Source of the DNA: Akkermansiaceae bacterium
GTDB lineage: Bacteria; Verrucomicrobiota; Verrucomicrobiia; Verrucomicrobiales; DEV007
Reading direction: 5' to 3'
Assembly: GCA_024233085.1 (NCBI GenBank)
Contig: JACKQC010000020.1
Coordinates: forward strand, 1 to 64,000
Length of the DNA: 64,000 nucleotides
Shown one piece after another: positions 33,311 through 41,430 of the stretch. Numbering within the stretch: the first letter of the stretch is position 1; each line of letters starts with the position of its first letter. The position numbers and the translations under genes are program-made. A model generated the notes under the pieces. The model made no database searches. It was not told the origin of the DNA and saw only the letters and a list, made by a program, of their open reading frames with translations.

Positions 33311-34774
33311 CTAGGACCCCAGCCGCATCACCGCCCGCGTGCCGCCGGCGCCGGATCCGCGGTTTTCCAGGCGGATGTCGCCGCCGTGCAGCAGCATGGC
33401 CTGACGCACGAAACAAAGCCCCAGGCCCGAGCCCTTGCGGCCCGTGACGGAGTGTTTCAGCGAGTAAAACCGGTCGAAAATCCGCTCCGCCGCGTAGTCC
33501 GGCACTCCGGGCCCCTCGTCCTCGATCCGCAGTTCCACCCCGCCGTCCTCCTCTCCCCGGCCAAGCAGGACGCGGATTTCTCCGCCGTCGGGCGAAAAGT
33601 CGATCGCGTTCGTCAGCAGATTGCGCACCGCGATCTGGAGCGTGAGCGGGTCGCCCGCGATCCACTTCGAAGTCCCGGCGTCGTCCGTTTCGGCGGAGAA
33701 CTCTTCGGTCAGGCGCAGAGTCTTCGCTTCCAGGCGGGGCCGGAGCGTCGCGATCTCGTCGCGGACCAAAGCCGCGAAATCGAGCTTTTCGATTCGGTCG
33801 GGCGCGGTCCGGCTTTCCAGCGCGGCCAGCTGCACCAGACGCCGGACCAGATCCTCGCAGCGGCCGGTCTCGGCGCGGATGTTTTCCAGAAAACGCGCGC
33901 GTTTGTCGTCCGGCATGTCTTCGTCGAGCAATTCGGCGGCGCCGCGGATGCCGGCGAGCGGGCTCTTCAGTTCGTGGGTGAGCGCCTGGACGTAGTTTTC
34001 CACATAGTCGAGGCCCTCGAGTTCGCGGCGCATCGCCTCCAGCGCGCGGCTGAGGGTGCGCAGTTCGGCGTGCCCGAGTTCCGGCACCACGGCGCGTCCC
34101 CCCATCCGCACCGCCCGGGCATGGCGGGTCAGCCTGCCGATCGGGCTCAGCAGCCAATAGGTCCACGCCGCCCCCAGGGTGGCGATCACCGCGCCCGCCG
34201 CGATCGACCACCGCAGCACGGCGGCCCGGGAGCCCTCGGCGAAAGGCGCCATCGCCTCCTCGGGCCGGGAAACCGTGAGCACCCCGACCACCTCGCCCCG
34301 CCACCGGATCGGGGCCGCGACGAAAAAGATCGTGCTGCGCGAGTCCTCCGGATCGCGGCGCGAGGCGCGGACGCCGTATTTGCCGCGCAGAGTCAGCAGG
34401 ATGTCGTTGTATTCCGAGAAATCCTGTCCCTCCCGTCGTCCGCCGTCCGAATCGTAGAGCACGACCCCGTCGCGCCCGGTCACATACACGTGGGTGGCGA
34501 TCGCCGTCTTGTGCAGATCGTAGATCTTCGCCTCGAATTTCCGTTCATAGGCCGCCGCGAAGGCCCCGCGAAACCGCCCCGCGTCGATCTCGCCCGACGG
34601 CCCCAGATCCGTCTCGACGATCGACGCCAGCAGATGCGCGAAATCCACCATCGGCTCCTCGGCCGCCTGGGAATACTGCCGCTCCACGTTCTTCCGCACC
34701 GTTCGCATCAGCCAGAAAGTCCCCGCCCCCGCGAAAAGGAGGAATCCGGCGATGATGAGCAGGGTGATGCGCAT
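33311..34774 (-). CDS. creC: CreC-like sensor histidine kinase (orphan)
   Basis: A 487-residue sensor kinase close to CreC in length and layout. It has a first membrane helix (1-23), a periplasmic sensor of about 160 residues (FAAAYERKFEAKIYDL, VYVTGRDGVVLYDS, APIRWRGEVVGVLTVSRP), a second helix (about 188-209), a HAMP segment (SPIGRLTRHARAVRMGG), a dimerisation and phospho-acceptor helix YVQALTHELKSPLAGIRGAA (His267), and an ATP-binding domain with N box RNLLTNAIDFSP, G1 DEGPGVPDY and G2 GSGLGLCFV. In E. coli CreC phosphorylates CreB encoded immediately upstream; no response regulator gene lies on either side here. Confidence 0.88.
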   Translation of the reverse strand: MRITLLIIAGFLLFAGAGTFWLMRTVRKNVERQYSQAAEEPMVDFAHLLASIVETDLGPSGEIDAGRFRGAFAAAYERKFEAKIYDLHKTAIATHVYVTGRDGVVLYDSDGGRREGQDFSEYNDILLTLRGKYGVRASRRDPEDSRSTIFFVAAPIRWRGEVVGVLTVSRPEEAMAPFAEGSRAAVLRWSIAAGAVIATLGAAWTYWLLSPIGRLTRHARAVRMGGRAVVPELGHAELRTLSRALEAMRRELEGLDYVENYVQALTHELKSPLAGIRGAAELLDEDMPDDKRARFLENIRAETGRCEDLVRRLVQLAALESRTAPDRIEKLDFAALVRDEIATLRPRLEAKTLRLTEEFSAETDDAGTSKWIAGDPLTLQIAVRNLLTNAIDFSPDGGEIRVLLGRGEEDGGVELRIEDEGPGVPDYAAERIFDRFYSLKHSVTGRKGSGLGLCFVRQAMLLHGGDIRLENRGSGAGGTRAVMRLGS

Positions 34775-34806
34775 GGGGCGATTGGCGGGGTCGAAAGCTC
34801 GATTTC

Positions 34807-35253
34807 TTACTCCAGGCGCGGGAGCGGAGCGAGGTCCGGCTCGACGAACCGGTGTTTCGCGGCCGGGTCCATCCGGCGCGCCGGCGTGTAAAACAGCCGC
34901 AGGATGTGGTGGCTCATCAATTCCGGATGACGGTCGCAGAATTCGTCCGCCGTCCGCGCGGGAAACGTCTCCGCGTAGGCGCGCCGGACCGTGTCGATGA
35001 TGCGGAGCAGGGCGACGGTGGTCGTCTCGTTGTAACCGCTGGTCGGCGACTCCACCACCCCGTGCGCCGCGTTGGTGGCCCGGATGCCCGCCCGCACCCG
35101 ATCGAGCGCTTCCTCGAACGAATAAACCTCCAGCAGGAGAAAGGCGACCGCGACATGATTCCGCTGGCGCCACTGTTCCGGCGAAAGCGTCCCCGCCGCG
35201 AAGGCGTCGAGAAGCGCCCGATCCGCTTCGTGGGTGGATTCGTTGATGCTCAT
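34807..35253 (-). CDS. Conserved hypothetical protein
   Basis: A 148-residue soluble protein. The pattern LLDAFAAGTLSPEQWRQRNHVAVAFLLLEVYSFEEALD, then NAAHGVVESPTSGYNETTT, is one I recall in a widespread uncharacterised bacterial family, often written as x-x-W-x-HRAHLAVA in other members; here it is RNHVAVA. No signal peptide is present. The frame stays open to 35460, but the ATG at 35253 begins the conserved part. It lies 32 bp upstream of the creC-like gene on the same strand, so the two are probably co-transcribed, in the place where creB would be expected. Confidence 0.72.
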   Translation of the reverse strand: MSINESTHEADRALLDAFAAGTLSPEQWRQRNHVAVAFLLLEVYSFEEALDRVRAGIRATNAAHGVVESPTSGYNETTTVALLRIIDTVRRAYAETFPARTADEFCDRHPELMSHHILRLFYTPARRMDPAAKHRFVEPDLAPLPRLE

Positions 35254-35540
35254 GTTTGAAAGGGGAACCCGCGGGGAGAGAGACACCGCTTTTCGCCAAC
35301 AATTCCGAAGGACCGGGGAGAAAAGGCCGCCTCGCCGGGCTGGCGCAGGATGACCCGCCAACAGAAAGATGATACCCGCGGCGCCCGTCGCCACCAAGCG
35401 ATCCCGGAGAAAAAAATCCGCCCCCCTTGGCGAATCCAAAAAAGAAGAATTCGTGTCCATCTGCGGTCAAAAAAGATAAGCGAAAATCAGCGTGGATAAG
35501 CGGTTCCCGCCGCCGCCGCCGCCGCCCGAATGCGTCAGAC

Positions 35541-35834
35541 TTTCGAGAGTTTGCCGCTGACCCTCCCGCGAAAATCCCCAACCTTCCGGCATTTTCCGCC
35601 CCCATTCGAAGGGTCCCTGCTTTCCTCCGAAATCCACCGCCGACTCCCGGGCGATTGTCGCTGGCCTTCGAGCCTTGGCCGCGATCTCTCGAGAAACGGC
35701 TTCCATCCTTCGAGCCATGGCGGCGGACCTTCGAGAGAAGCGCGAAAACTTTCCCGGGAACTCCGGTCCCTTTTCGGGTCAAAAAGGACATTTTCAGGCA
35801 AAAAAGCCCCCTTTTCCCCAATTATCCGACTCAA
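35541..35834 (+). repeat. Degenerate 21-bp tandem repeat array (about 14 units)
   Basis: A core related to (C)TTCGAG recurs with a 21-bp step. Clear cores are TTTCGAG at 35541, CTTCGAG at 35666, TCTCGAG at 35687, CTTCGAG at 35708 and CTTCGAG at 35729. Weaker cores in the same phase lie at 35583 (CTTCCGG), 35604 (ATTCGAA), 35625 (CTCCGAA), 35751 (TTCCCGG), 35772 (TTTCGGG), 35793 (TTCAGGC) and 35814. The array is contiguous with the R22 array that starts at 35831. Confidence 0.75.
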
Positions 35835-35887
35835 CCCTGTTGGGTCCCCGACCTGACCCTGTTGGATTTTGGACCGAACCGAGTTGA
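35831..35887 (-). repeat. R22 repeat array 5 (three units, one degenerate)
   Basis: Inverted-form cores AACCCTGTT at 35833-35841, GACCCTGTT at 35855-35863 and AACCGAGTT at 35877-35885, each 22 bp apart. This array is not next to a gene end; it directly follows the 21-bp repeat array. Confidence 0.85.
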
Positions 35888-36120
35888 ATCGGGTCGAGTC
35901 TCATGTCTGTCGGGAAAACAAAGAGTTTTTCCGCGCACCTTTTTCTTGTCTCCGCGAATGAACTGCGCCAAAAAAATCCAAGAACGAACACAGGCATGCG
36001 AGTCCACCGTTTCCGCCATTCGGCGAACGCTTGCAATCTCGGCTGGTTTTCTTAAATGGCTCTCCGTTTTCCGGGTTTCCCGACTCGGGTCCGGTGCCGC
36101 ATGATCTTTTCTGCATCAAG

Positions 36121-36792
36121 TTGAATAAATTATACTGTTCACCTGAAAAATTGAAGATTTACTGGCAAATCCTGATTCTCCTCTTTCTCGCTTCCTGCGC
36201 GGAGAAAGAGTCAGCCGGTCCTGACGGTGGACCGGTTGAACCACCGGAGCCGGAAATTACCGAAATCGTGTGCCCCGTTCATGAGGTTCCGGTCCACAAG
36301 GTTCATGCTTCATACGCCATCTCCTGCCACGCCTGGGATCCAAAACTAGGGCTTACAGTCGAACAAATCAGAAACCGATTCCCTTACGCAATTTGGGATT
36401 CGAATCTTCATCGGGTGGATGAATCCGAGGGTGCGAAGTTTCCCAGATACAATCTTGTCTGTAATCGTTGCCAAGACAGTTGGGGCAAGTATGCCGCGGA
36501 GAATTCACCTCCCCCGGACGATAGATTTGTGATTTCGATAACCGAATTCCAGAAAATCTTGATCAACGAAACGGAATTTTCGATCGAGCAAGTCACGGCT
36601 GTCGCCAAGGCGACTTCGAGTCATTACGCCAATCCTCGCCTCCTCATCCGTGCCCACGGATCAACCGATACGGAAATCATCAAATCGGTAGTTGATGCCT
36701 GTGCGGAGGCAGGTCTCACGGATGTCATTTTTGGATCGTATGACACCGGTTCCGAGATGATCCCACCACAGGCGGCGAACAAACCAGAGTAG
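36121..36792 (+). CDS. Lipoprotein with ExbD/TolR-like C-terminal domain
   Basis: A protein of about 223 residues with lipobox LFLASC after a hydrophobic stretch (IYWQILILLFLASC). The middle part has cysteine pairs (CPVHEVPVHKVHASYAISCHA and CNRCQDSW) that could bind metal. The C-terminal part (FSIEQVTAVAKATSSHYANPRLLIRAHGSTDTEIIKSVVDACAEAGLTDVIFGSY) follows the pattern of the periplasmic ExbD/TolR domain, where a strand, a helix with D-x-C-x-x-A-G, and a final strand are conserved. The start is uncertain: TTG at 36121, or TTG at 36151, which gives a shorter signal peptide. Composition is lower in GC than the surroundings. The ExbD comparison is inference from pattern only. Confidence 0.6.
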   Translation: MNKLYCSPEKLKIYWQILILLFLASCAEKESAGPDGGPVEPPEPEITEIVCPVHEVPVHKVHASYAISCHAWDPKLGLTVEQIRNRFPYAIWDSNLHRVDESEGAKFPRYNLVCNRCQDSWGKYAAENSPPPDDRFVISITEFQKILINETEFSIEQVTAVAKATSSHYANPRLLIRAHGSTDTEIIKSVVDACAEAGLTDVIFGSYDTGSEMIPPQAANKPE

Positions 36793-36824
36793 GCGAACCT
36801 CCCCCATTTTGAGTCGAAGACCTT

Positions 36825-36962
36825 ATGGACAACGACCGGATCGACCGCGAGCAGCGCCGGATCAAGAACAACAGAGATCCGCCTCGCCGCGGATGGGGGC
36901 GAATGTTGAGCTTGAAGGAGAAAACACTGGAAGCCCGATCGACCGGCGCCTACAGTCACGAA
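36825..36962 (+). pseudogene. Remnant of a PhoD-like phosphoesterase gene
   Basis: The frame here encodes NDRIDREQRRIKNN and then LSLKEK, which aligns with DDRIDREQHKIENN and ASILKEKPDAF of the intact PhoD-like gene (nucleotides about 38071-38210). At DNA level the first 22 bases, GACCGGATCGACCGCGAGCA and the two after it, are identical. No start, active-site or C-terminal parts remain. The remnant runs in frame into the antitoxin gene, so it could be translated as an N-terminal extension, but the antitoxin start at 36963 matches its family. Confidence 0.7.
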
Positions 36963-37172
36963 ATGACCACTCAAGAGATCAAGGATCTTCCGATAGACCA
37001 AAAATTCCAGATCATGGAAGCGATTTGGGAAGATCTTCGTGAGCGAATCGAGCGGATCGAGATTCCCCAGCAATACAAGGATCTCCTGGATGAGCGGCGC
37101 GCGAGGGTTGCGAGCGGAGAGGCTCGCCTCCTCGACTGGGATTCTGTGAAATCGACCATTGGGAGACCGTGA
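36963..37172 (+). CDS. Addiction-module antitoxin (unstable antitoxin family) 2
   Basis: A 69-residue protein of the same family as the antitoxin at 6447: QEIKDLPIDQKFQIMEAIWEDL and the C-terminal RARVASGEARLLDWDSVKS. The start at 36963 matches family length; a longer frame adds the PhoD-derived remnant. The stop overlaps the GTG start of the toxin by 3 bp (GTGA), giving translational coupling. Identity with the first pair is limited to family motifs, so the two modules were probably acquired separately. Confidence 0.82.
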   Translation: MTTQEIKDLPIDQKFQIMEAIWEDLRERIERIEIPQQYKDLLDERRARVASGEARLLDWDSVKSTIGRP

Positions 37173-37480
37173 TTCGAGTTCAGATTTCCGAGGAGGCGCT
37201 GCGGGATTTGAACGAAGGTTTTCTGTTCTACGAGCGCCAGGAACCAGGCCTTGGCGATTACTTCGTCACCTGCCTTCGTTCGGATATCGAGCGATTGAAG
37301 TTCGCGGCGGGAACCCACCGGATTGTCCACGAGGATTACCAACATGTTGTAAGCAAAATTTTCCCGTACGGTGTGTTCTACACGCTCGATTCGAAGGCCG
37401 ACCTCGCGATCGTCTGGGCGGTCATCGATCTCAGGCGCGATCCTCGATGGATTCGAGATCACCTGGAAAGGCAGCCCTAA
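37169..37480 (+). CDS. RelE/ParE-family toxin 2
   Basis: A 103-residue toxin of the RelE/ParE fold starting with GTG: VQISEEALRDLNEGFLFYERQEPGLGDYF, then FPYGVFYTLDSKADLAIVWAVIDLRRDP. It shares with the toxin at 6662 the FYERQ segment, the GDYF element and the terminal DLRR-x-P, confirming that the two modules are of one type. The likely activity is growth inhibition released when the labile antitoxin is degraded. It precedes the PhoD-like gene by about 120 bp. Confidence 0.83.
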   Translation: MIRVQISEEALRDLNEGFLFYERQEPGLGDYFVTCLRSDIERLKFAAGTHRIVHEDYQHVVSKIFPYGVFYTLDSKADLAIVWAVIDLRRDPRWIRDHLERQP

Positions 37481-37599
37481 CCCAACGGAACGCGGGCGGG
37501 CTTGAAGAGGTCAAGCGGGCGGATTTCGAGACCCGCGTCCCCGCCATCCCGAAATTCCAGGCTTGTTCCGCGGCCTCAAACCGCGAATGCTGACGGGCC

Positions 37600-39060
37600 A
37601 TGAAACGCCTTTTTCTGCTTCCCGTTCTCCTGCTCGGCGCCGGCTGCGATGCCACCGGCGACGGCCCGATACCCGCCGCCGGCCAGGGCATTCTGGTGGG
37701 CGAGGTCACGGACCATGCCGCCTTTGTCCAGGTGCGCCTGACGGCGACCGGCCGGCTCGTGGACCGCGATGTTCCGGGGAGGGCGGGCACGGTGGACTTC
37801 ACGCTGTCGGAAACGGGAAACGCCGACGCGGCGTTGGCGGAGACGCAAACGGTCGAGGCGGCGGCGGACCACGATTTCATCGCCCGCGCGGCATTCACGA
37901 AACTGAAGCCGGGCACGGTTTACCAGTGCCGGACGCGGCTCGCGGTCTCCGGCGGCGCGGCCGTCGAGGGGCCGGTGGCGACTTTCCGAACGCTGCCGGG
38001 CGCGGCCAAGGCGGACCCGGTGAAGCTCGTCGTGGTGACGGGAATGAACTACGCGAAATTCCACGGAGACGACCGGATCGACCGCGAGCAGCACAAGATC
38101 GAGAACAACACGGACCTGCCGGCGCCCTATGCCGGTCCGGACAAGGCGCTCGGCTACCCGGCGCTGGCGTCGATTCTGAAGGAGAAGCCGGACGCCTTTG
38201 TCGGCACGGGAGACAATGTGTACTACGACACGCCGGACAAACCGCGCGCGGAGTCGATCCCCGAGCTTCGCCGGAAATGGCACGAGCAATTCGTGCAGCC
38301 GCGCTACCGCGATCTCTTCGCCGCGGTGCCGACCTACTGGATGATCGACGACCACGACTATCGCTACGACGACTGCGACAACACGGGCGACGATTTGCCG
38401 ACCCCGGCGCAGGGCCGGACGATGATGATCGAGCAATTGCCGGTGGCGGCGATGGAGTCGGGCGAGACGGCGAAGACCTACCGCACCCATCGGCTGAACC
38501 GCGATCTCCAGATCTGGCTGCCGGAGGGCCGGATGTATCGCAGCCCGAACGCGATGACGGACGGCCCCGACAAGACGATCTGGGGCGCCGAGCAGAAGGC
38601 GTGGCTGAAGGAAACGCTGCTGGCCAGCGACGCGAAGTTCAAGCTGCTCATCTCGCCGACGCCGCTGGTCGGTCCCGACGATCTGCGCAAGACGGACAAC
38701 CACTGCGACATCGGCGGCTTTCGCCACGAGCGGGACGAATTCTTCGCCTGGCTGAAGGAGGCGGGTCTCGACCGGCGGCATTTCTACCTCGTCTGCGGCG
38801 ACCGGCACTGGCAGTATCACGCGATCGATCCCACGGGCCTCGAGGAATTCTCCTGCGGCGCGCTGGTCGACGCCAATTCCCGGCTCGGCCGAAAGTCGGG
38901 CGACCCGAAGTCGACCGACCCCGAGGGCCTGATCCGGCAGCCCTATCTCCAGAGCCCGCGTTCGGGCGGCTATCTGGCGATCGAGGCGGCGGCCGGCAAG
39001 CTCATCTTCACCTGGCGCGACGAGCACGGGGTGGAACTGCACCGGGAGGTGAAGGAGTGA
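37600..39060 (+). CDS. PhoD-like phosphoesterase, lipoprotein
   Basis: A 486-residue lipoprotein (lipobox LLGAGC, Cys17) of the PhoD-like metallophosphatase family. After an N-terminal fibronectin-like domain (ILVGEVTDHAAFVQVRLTATG), the catalytic part has KLVVVTGMNYAKF, FVGTGDNVYYD, YWMIDDHDYRYDDCDN and the terminal YLVCGDRHWQYHAI, which carry the Asp/Asn/His metal ligands. PhoD enzymes cleave phosphodiesters such as teichoic acids or phospholipids and are usually Tat-exported; this one is Sec/lipoprotein-routed instead. A fragment related to its residues 157-205 survives upstream at 36825. It is followed by the ceramidase-like gene. Confidence 0.88.
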   Translation: MKRLFLLPVLLLGAGCDATGDGPIPAAGQGILVGEVTDHAAFVQVRLTATGRLVDRDVPGRAGTVDFTLSETGNADAALAETQTVEAAADHDFIARAAFTKLKPGTVYQCRTRLAVSGGAAVEGPVATFRTLPGAAKADPVKLVVVTGMNYAKFHGDDRIDREQHKIENNTDLPAPYAGPDKALGYPALASILKEKPDAFVGTGDNVYYDTPDKPRAESIPELRRKWHEQFVQPRYRDLFAAVPTYWMIDDHDYRYDDCDNTGDDLPTPAQGRTMMIEQLPVAAMESGETAKTYRTHRLNRDLQIWLPEGRMYRSPNAMTDGPDKTIWGAEQKAWLKETLLASDAKFKLLISPTPLVGPDDLRKTDNHCDIGGFRHERDEFFAWLKEAGLDRRHFYLVCGDRHWQYHAIDPTGLEEFSCGALVDANSRLGRKSGDPKSTDPEGLIRQPYLQSPRSGGYLAIEAAAGKLIFTWRDEHGVELHREVKE

Positions 39061-39216
39061 GACAACGAAGCGAACGAGGCACTGACATGAGAAAATCTCC
39101 CACGGCGGCGGAGGTGGCGTGAAGGTCGTGGATTGAAGCGGGAAGGAAGGCCTGACGAGCCCCGATCGCGTGCCTGTTCGCGGCGCGGAAGGCCCGGCAT
39201 GATCGGCGGCATCCCC

Positions 39217-40581
39217 ATGAAGACCCGCCTTACCCTTCCCGCTCTCCTGTCCGCCGGGCTGCTCGCGTTGACGGTCCTCATCCTCGGCGCGGCGAACCCG
39301 GAGCCGCCCTTTGGCGCGACGCCGGAGCCGCCTCCCCAGCCGCCGAAACCGCTCGCGCCCCACGTGCCGGTGACGTGGAAGGCCGGCTTCGCCCGCGCGA
39401 CCATCACGCCGGAGAAGCTGATCTGGATGTCGGGCTACGCGGCCCGGAAAAAACCGGCCGAGGGCAAGGTGCAGGATCTTTTCGCGAAAGCGATGGCGCT
39501 GGAGGACGAGACGGGCGGGCGCTTCGTCTTCGTGACGCTCGATCTCATCGGCGTGCCGCAGGGCCTGCGCTGGCGGGTGGCGAAACGGGCGGAGGAACAG
39601 TTTCAACTGCCGCCGGAGCGGCTGCTGCTGAACGCCTCCCACACCCACAGCGGTCCCGAACCGTGGCGGCGGGCCGAGCCGCCCACCGAGGAACAACTCG
39701 AGAGCCAGAAAACCCGCGACTCGTGGGAATACACGCGGGATCTGGAGGAAAAGATGGTGGCCATCATCGGCGACGCGATCGGGAGGCTCGAGGCCGCGCG
39801 GATCACCTTTGGCCACGCGCGCTGCGGTTTCGCGATGAACCGGCGGCGCGACTACTCGCTGCCGGAGGGGCATCCCAACGCGAACAAGGCGCCCAATCCC
39901 GACGGCCCGGTCGACCACGCCGTGCCGGCGCTGCGGATCGAGGCGCCGGACGGCGCGCTGAAGGGGGTGCTCTTCGGCTACGCCTGCCACAACACGAGCC
40001 TCGGCTTCCAAAACTACTGCGGTGACTACGCCGGGTATGCGCAGGAATACCTGGAGGCGAATCGCGAGGGTTTCCAGGCGATGTTCCTGATGGGCTGTGC
40101 CGGCGACCAGAATCCCTACCCGCGCCGCTCCGGCGTGGTGCCGGGCGTCACCGATCTCGAGCTGGCGATGCAGCACGGCCGTTCCCTGGCCAACGCGGTC
40201 GAGATGGCCCTGACGGTCAATCCGCGCGGGGTGGGCGGCGGGATCGTGGCCGGCTACGAGGAGATCGACCTCGTTTACGCCGATCCGAAGAAGCCGAACC
40301 ATCCCTACCCGGTTCAGGTGGTCCGCTTCGGAAAGGACGTCACCCTGGTGGCGCTGGGGAGCGAGGTGGTGGTGGACTATTCGCTGCGGTTCAAGAAGGA
40401 ACTCGCCGGCGAGGCCGACGTGTGGGTGGCCGCCTATTCGAACGACTACACCGGCTACGTGCCGAGCCTGCGGGTGCTGAAGGAGGGCGGCTACGAGGCC
40501 GCCGCCGGCCACGCGGAGGATGTCGAGGACCGCATCGCGTCAAAAGTCCGCGACCTCTATGAAAAGACCGCCCGACCCTGA
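39217..40581 (+). CDS. Neutral/alkaline ceramidase-like exported protein
   Basis: A 454-residue exported protein with a signal peptide (TLPALLSAGLLALTVLILGA) and a domain resembling the N-terminal catalytic region of neutral/alkaline non-lysosomal ceramidases: WKAGFARATITPEKLIWMSGYAARK, LYLVTLDL-like FVFVTLDLIGV, LLLNASHTHSGPE (zinc ligands), FGYACHNTSLG and MFLMGCAGDQNPYPR. The family includes many uncharacterised bacterial enzymes, so an amidase on lipids or other amides is plausible but not proven. The ATG at 39217 yields the signal peptide; the longer frame is Arg-rich. Its neighbours are two PhoD-like phosphodiesterases, suggesting a lipid- or phosphodiester-scavenging cluster. Confidence 0.85.
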   Translation: MKTRLTLPALLSAGLLALTVLILGAANPEPPFGATPEPPPQPPKPLAPHVPVTWKAGFARATITPEKLIWMSGYAARKKPAEGKVQDLFAKAMALEDETGGRFVFVTLDLIGVPQGLRWRVAKRAEEQFQLPPERLLLNASHTHSGPEPWRRAEPPTEEQLESQKTRDSWEYTRDLEEKMVAIIGDAIGRLEAARITFGHARCGFAMNRRRDYSLPEGHPNANKAPNPDGPVDHAVPALRIEAPDGALKGVLFGYACHNTSLGFQNYCGDYAGYAQEYLEANREGFQAMFLMGCAGDQNPYPRRSGVVPGVTDLELAMQHGRSLANAVEMALTVNPRGVGGGIVAGYEEIDLVYADPKKPNHPYPVQVVRFGKDVTLVALGSEVVVDYSLRFKKELAGEADVWVAAYSNDYTGYVPSLRVLKEGGYEAAAGHAEDVEDRIASKVRDLYEKTARP

Positions 40582-40650
40582 GGCGGCGGCCGGGCGGCGC
40601 CGGCGGGACTGACCGAAAGCCAAGCTGACTTGGACTGAAGAGAAGTTGTG

Positions 40651-41274
40651 TCATCCGGGACGACGCGTCGCCGCGGGAGGCGTGGCATTGACGTTGCCCG
40701 CGGGGCCGCCAATTTTTCCCGTGACTCGATACCGGGAATGGGCCAATTCCGGCGCGTCCTCGGGCGCTTCCTCCACCACCCCGCGACCCGGGCCCGAATG
40801 GATGAACACGATCCCGCCATCCGGATCGACCTTCAGAAACCCGGTGTGATTGTCCAACCCCACGAGGTAGTATCCTTCCCCTTGAAGTCTGACGCCTTCC
40901 AGAAAGGCCTCCAGCGGCGCGTCGCTGTAACGCCTGATCGAATCCGGCTCCGCAAGGGCCAGTATCATTTTCTCGGAAGCCGCCTGGGCCAGCCGAACAC
41001 GATCCAATTCAAGGCCGGCCTGTTCCAGGGTCGTGGTGACAAAATACCCGCAGGCGATCGAACCCTGGCGAGGGGTTTGGGACGTTCCCGTGAAAGTCCA
41101 GGCGGTTCCCATCCACTCCTGATGGATGGCCCTGAGTTTTTCGTCAAAGGCTCTTGCCTCCGGGGTCCGCGGGAGGAGGTGGATATTTTTCGCCGTCTCA
41201 GGGGGCGGGGGTTCCGGATCCCCGCCGCAGGCGACGAGCAGAATTCCGAGAAACAGGATGGATGGTCTCCTCAT
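40651..41274 (-). CDS. NlpC/P60-like lipoprotein
   Basis: A 207-residue lipoprotein (lipobox ILLVACG, Cys17). The segment TPRQGSIACGYFVTTTLEQAGLELDRVRLAQ has the arrangement of a papain-like nucleophile helix (Cys in ACGYF). GYYLVGLDNHTGFLKVDPDG, about 60 residues later, could supply the His, as in NlpC/P60 and CHAP peptidases. Such enzymes cut peptidoglycan stem peptides. The link is by pattern only. The gene is on the minus strand, downstream of an R22 array (41381-41416) that lies about 110 bp upstream of its ATG. Confidence 0.62.
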   Translation of the reverse strand: MRRPSILFLGILLVACGGDPEPPPPETAKNIHLLPRTPEARAFDEKLRAIHQEWMGTAWTFTGTSQTPRQGSIACGYFVTTTLEQAGLELDRVRLAQAASEKMILALAEPDSIRRYSDAPLEAFLEGVRLQGEGYYLVGLDNHTGFLKVDPDGGIVFIHSGPGRGVVEEAPEDAPELAHSRYRVTGKIGGPAGNVNATPPAATRRPG

Positions 41275-41380
41275 CGTTCGGTCGCAAGGTTTTTCGGTCC
41301 TCCAAGTTTTCCCACCATGACGGGCTCCATTCTGGCGGGGCGAGCCTGGAGTGGCAAGACATCCGCGCGGCGCCCTTCGT

Positions 41381-41416
41381 TCAACAGGGTAGGGTCGGCG
41401 ACCCAACAGGGTTGAG
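41381..41416 (+). repeat. R22 repeat array 6 (two units)
   Basis: Cores AACAGGGTA at 41383-41391 and AACAGGGTT at 41405-41413, 22 bp apart. The array lies 17 bp after the end of the VOC gene (minus strand) and upstream of the NlpC-like gene. Confidence 0.9.
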
Positions 41417-41430
41417 TCGGCGCGGGGCGG

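Larger units (their letters stand above)
35254..36120. other. Long non-coding stretch with tandem repeats
   Basis: About 870 bp without a convincing gene. It contains, in order: a short element, GTCCATCTGCGGTCAAAAAA (about 35455-35475), with a diverged copy at about 50506; a GCC trinucleotide run (35507-35527); the 21-bp-period array at 35541-35834; and an R22 array at 35831-35887. Several frames stay open for up to about 225 codons, but this is an effect of the 21-bp period, which is divisible by three. None has recognisable protein sequence. Confidence 0.7.

Noticed and set aside
35427..36104. 225-codon open frame and overlapping frames in the repeat region
   Set aside because: Several frames on both strands are open at once because the 21-bp period is a multiple of three; none shows a start signal or family similarity.
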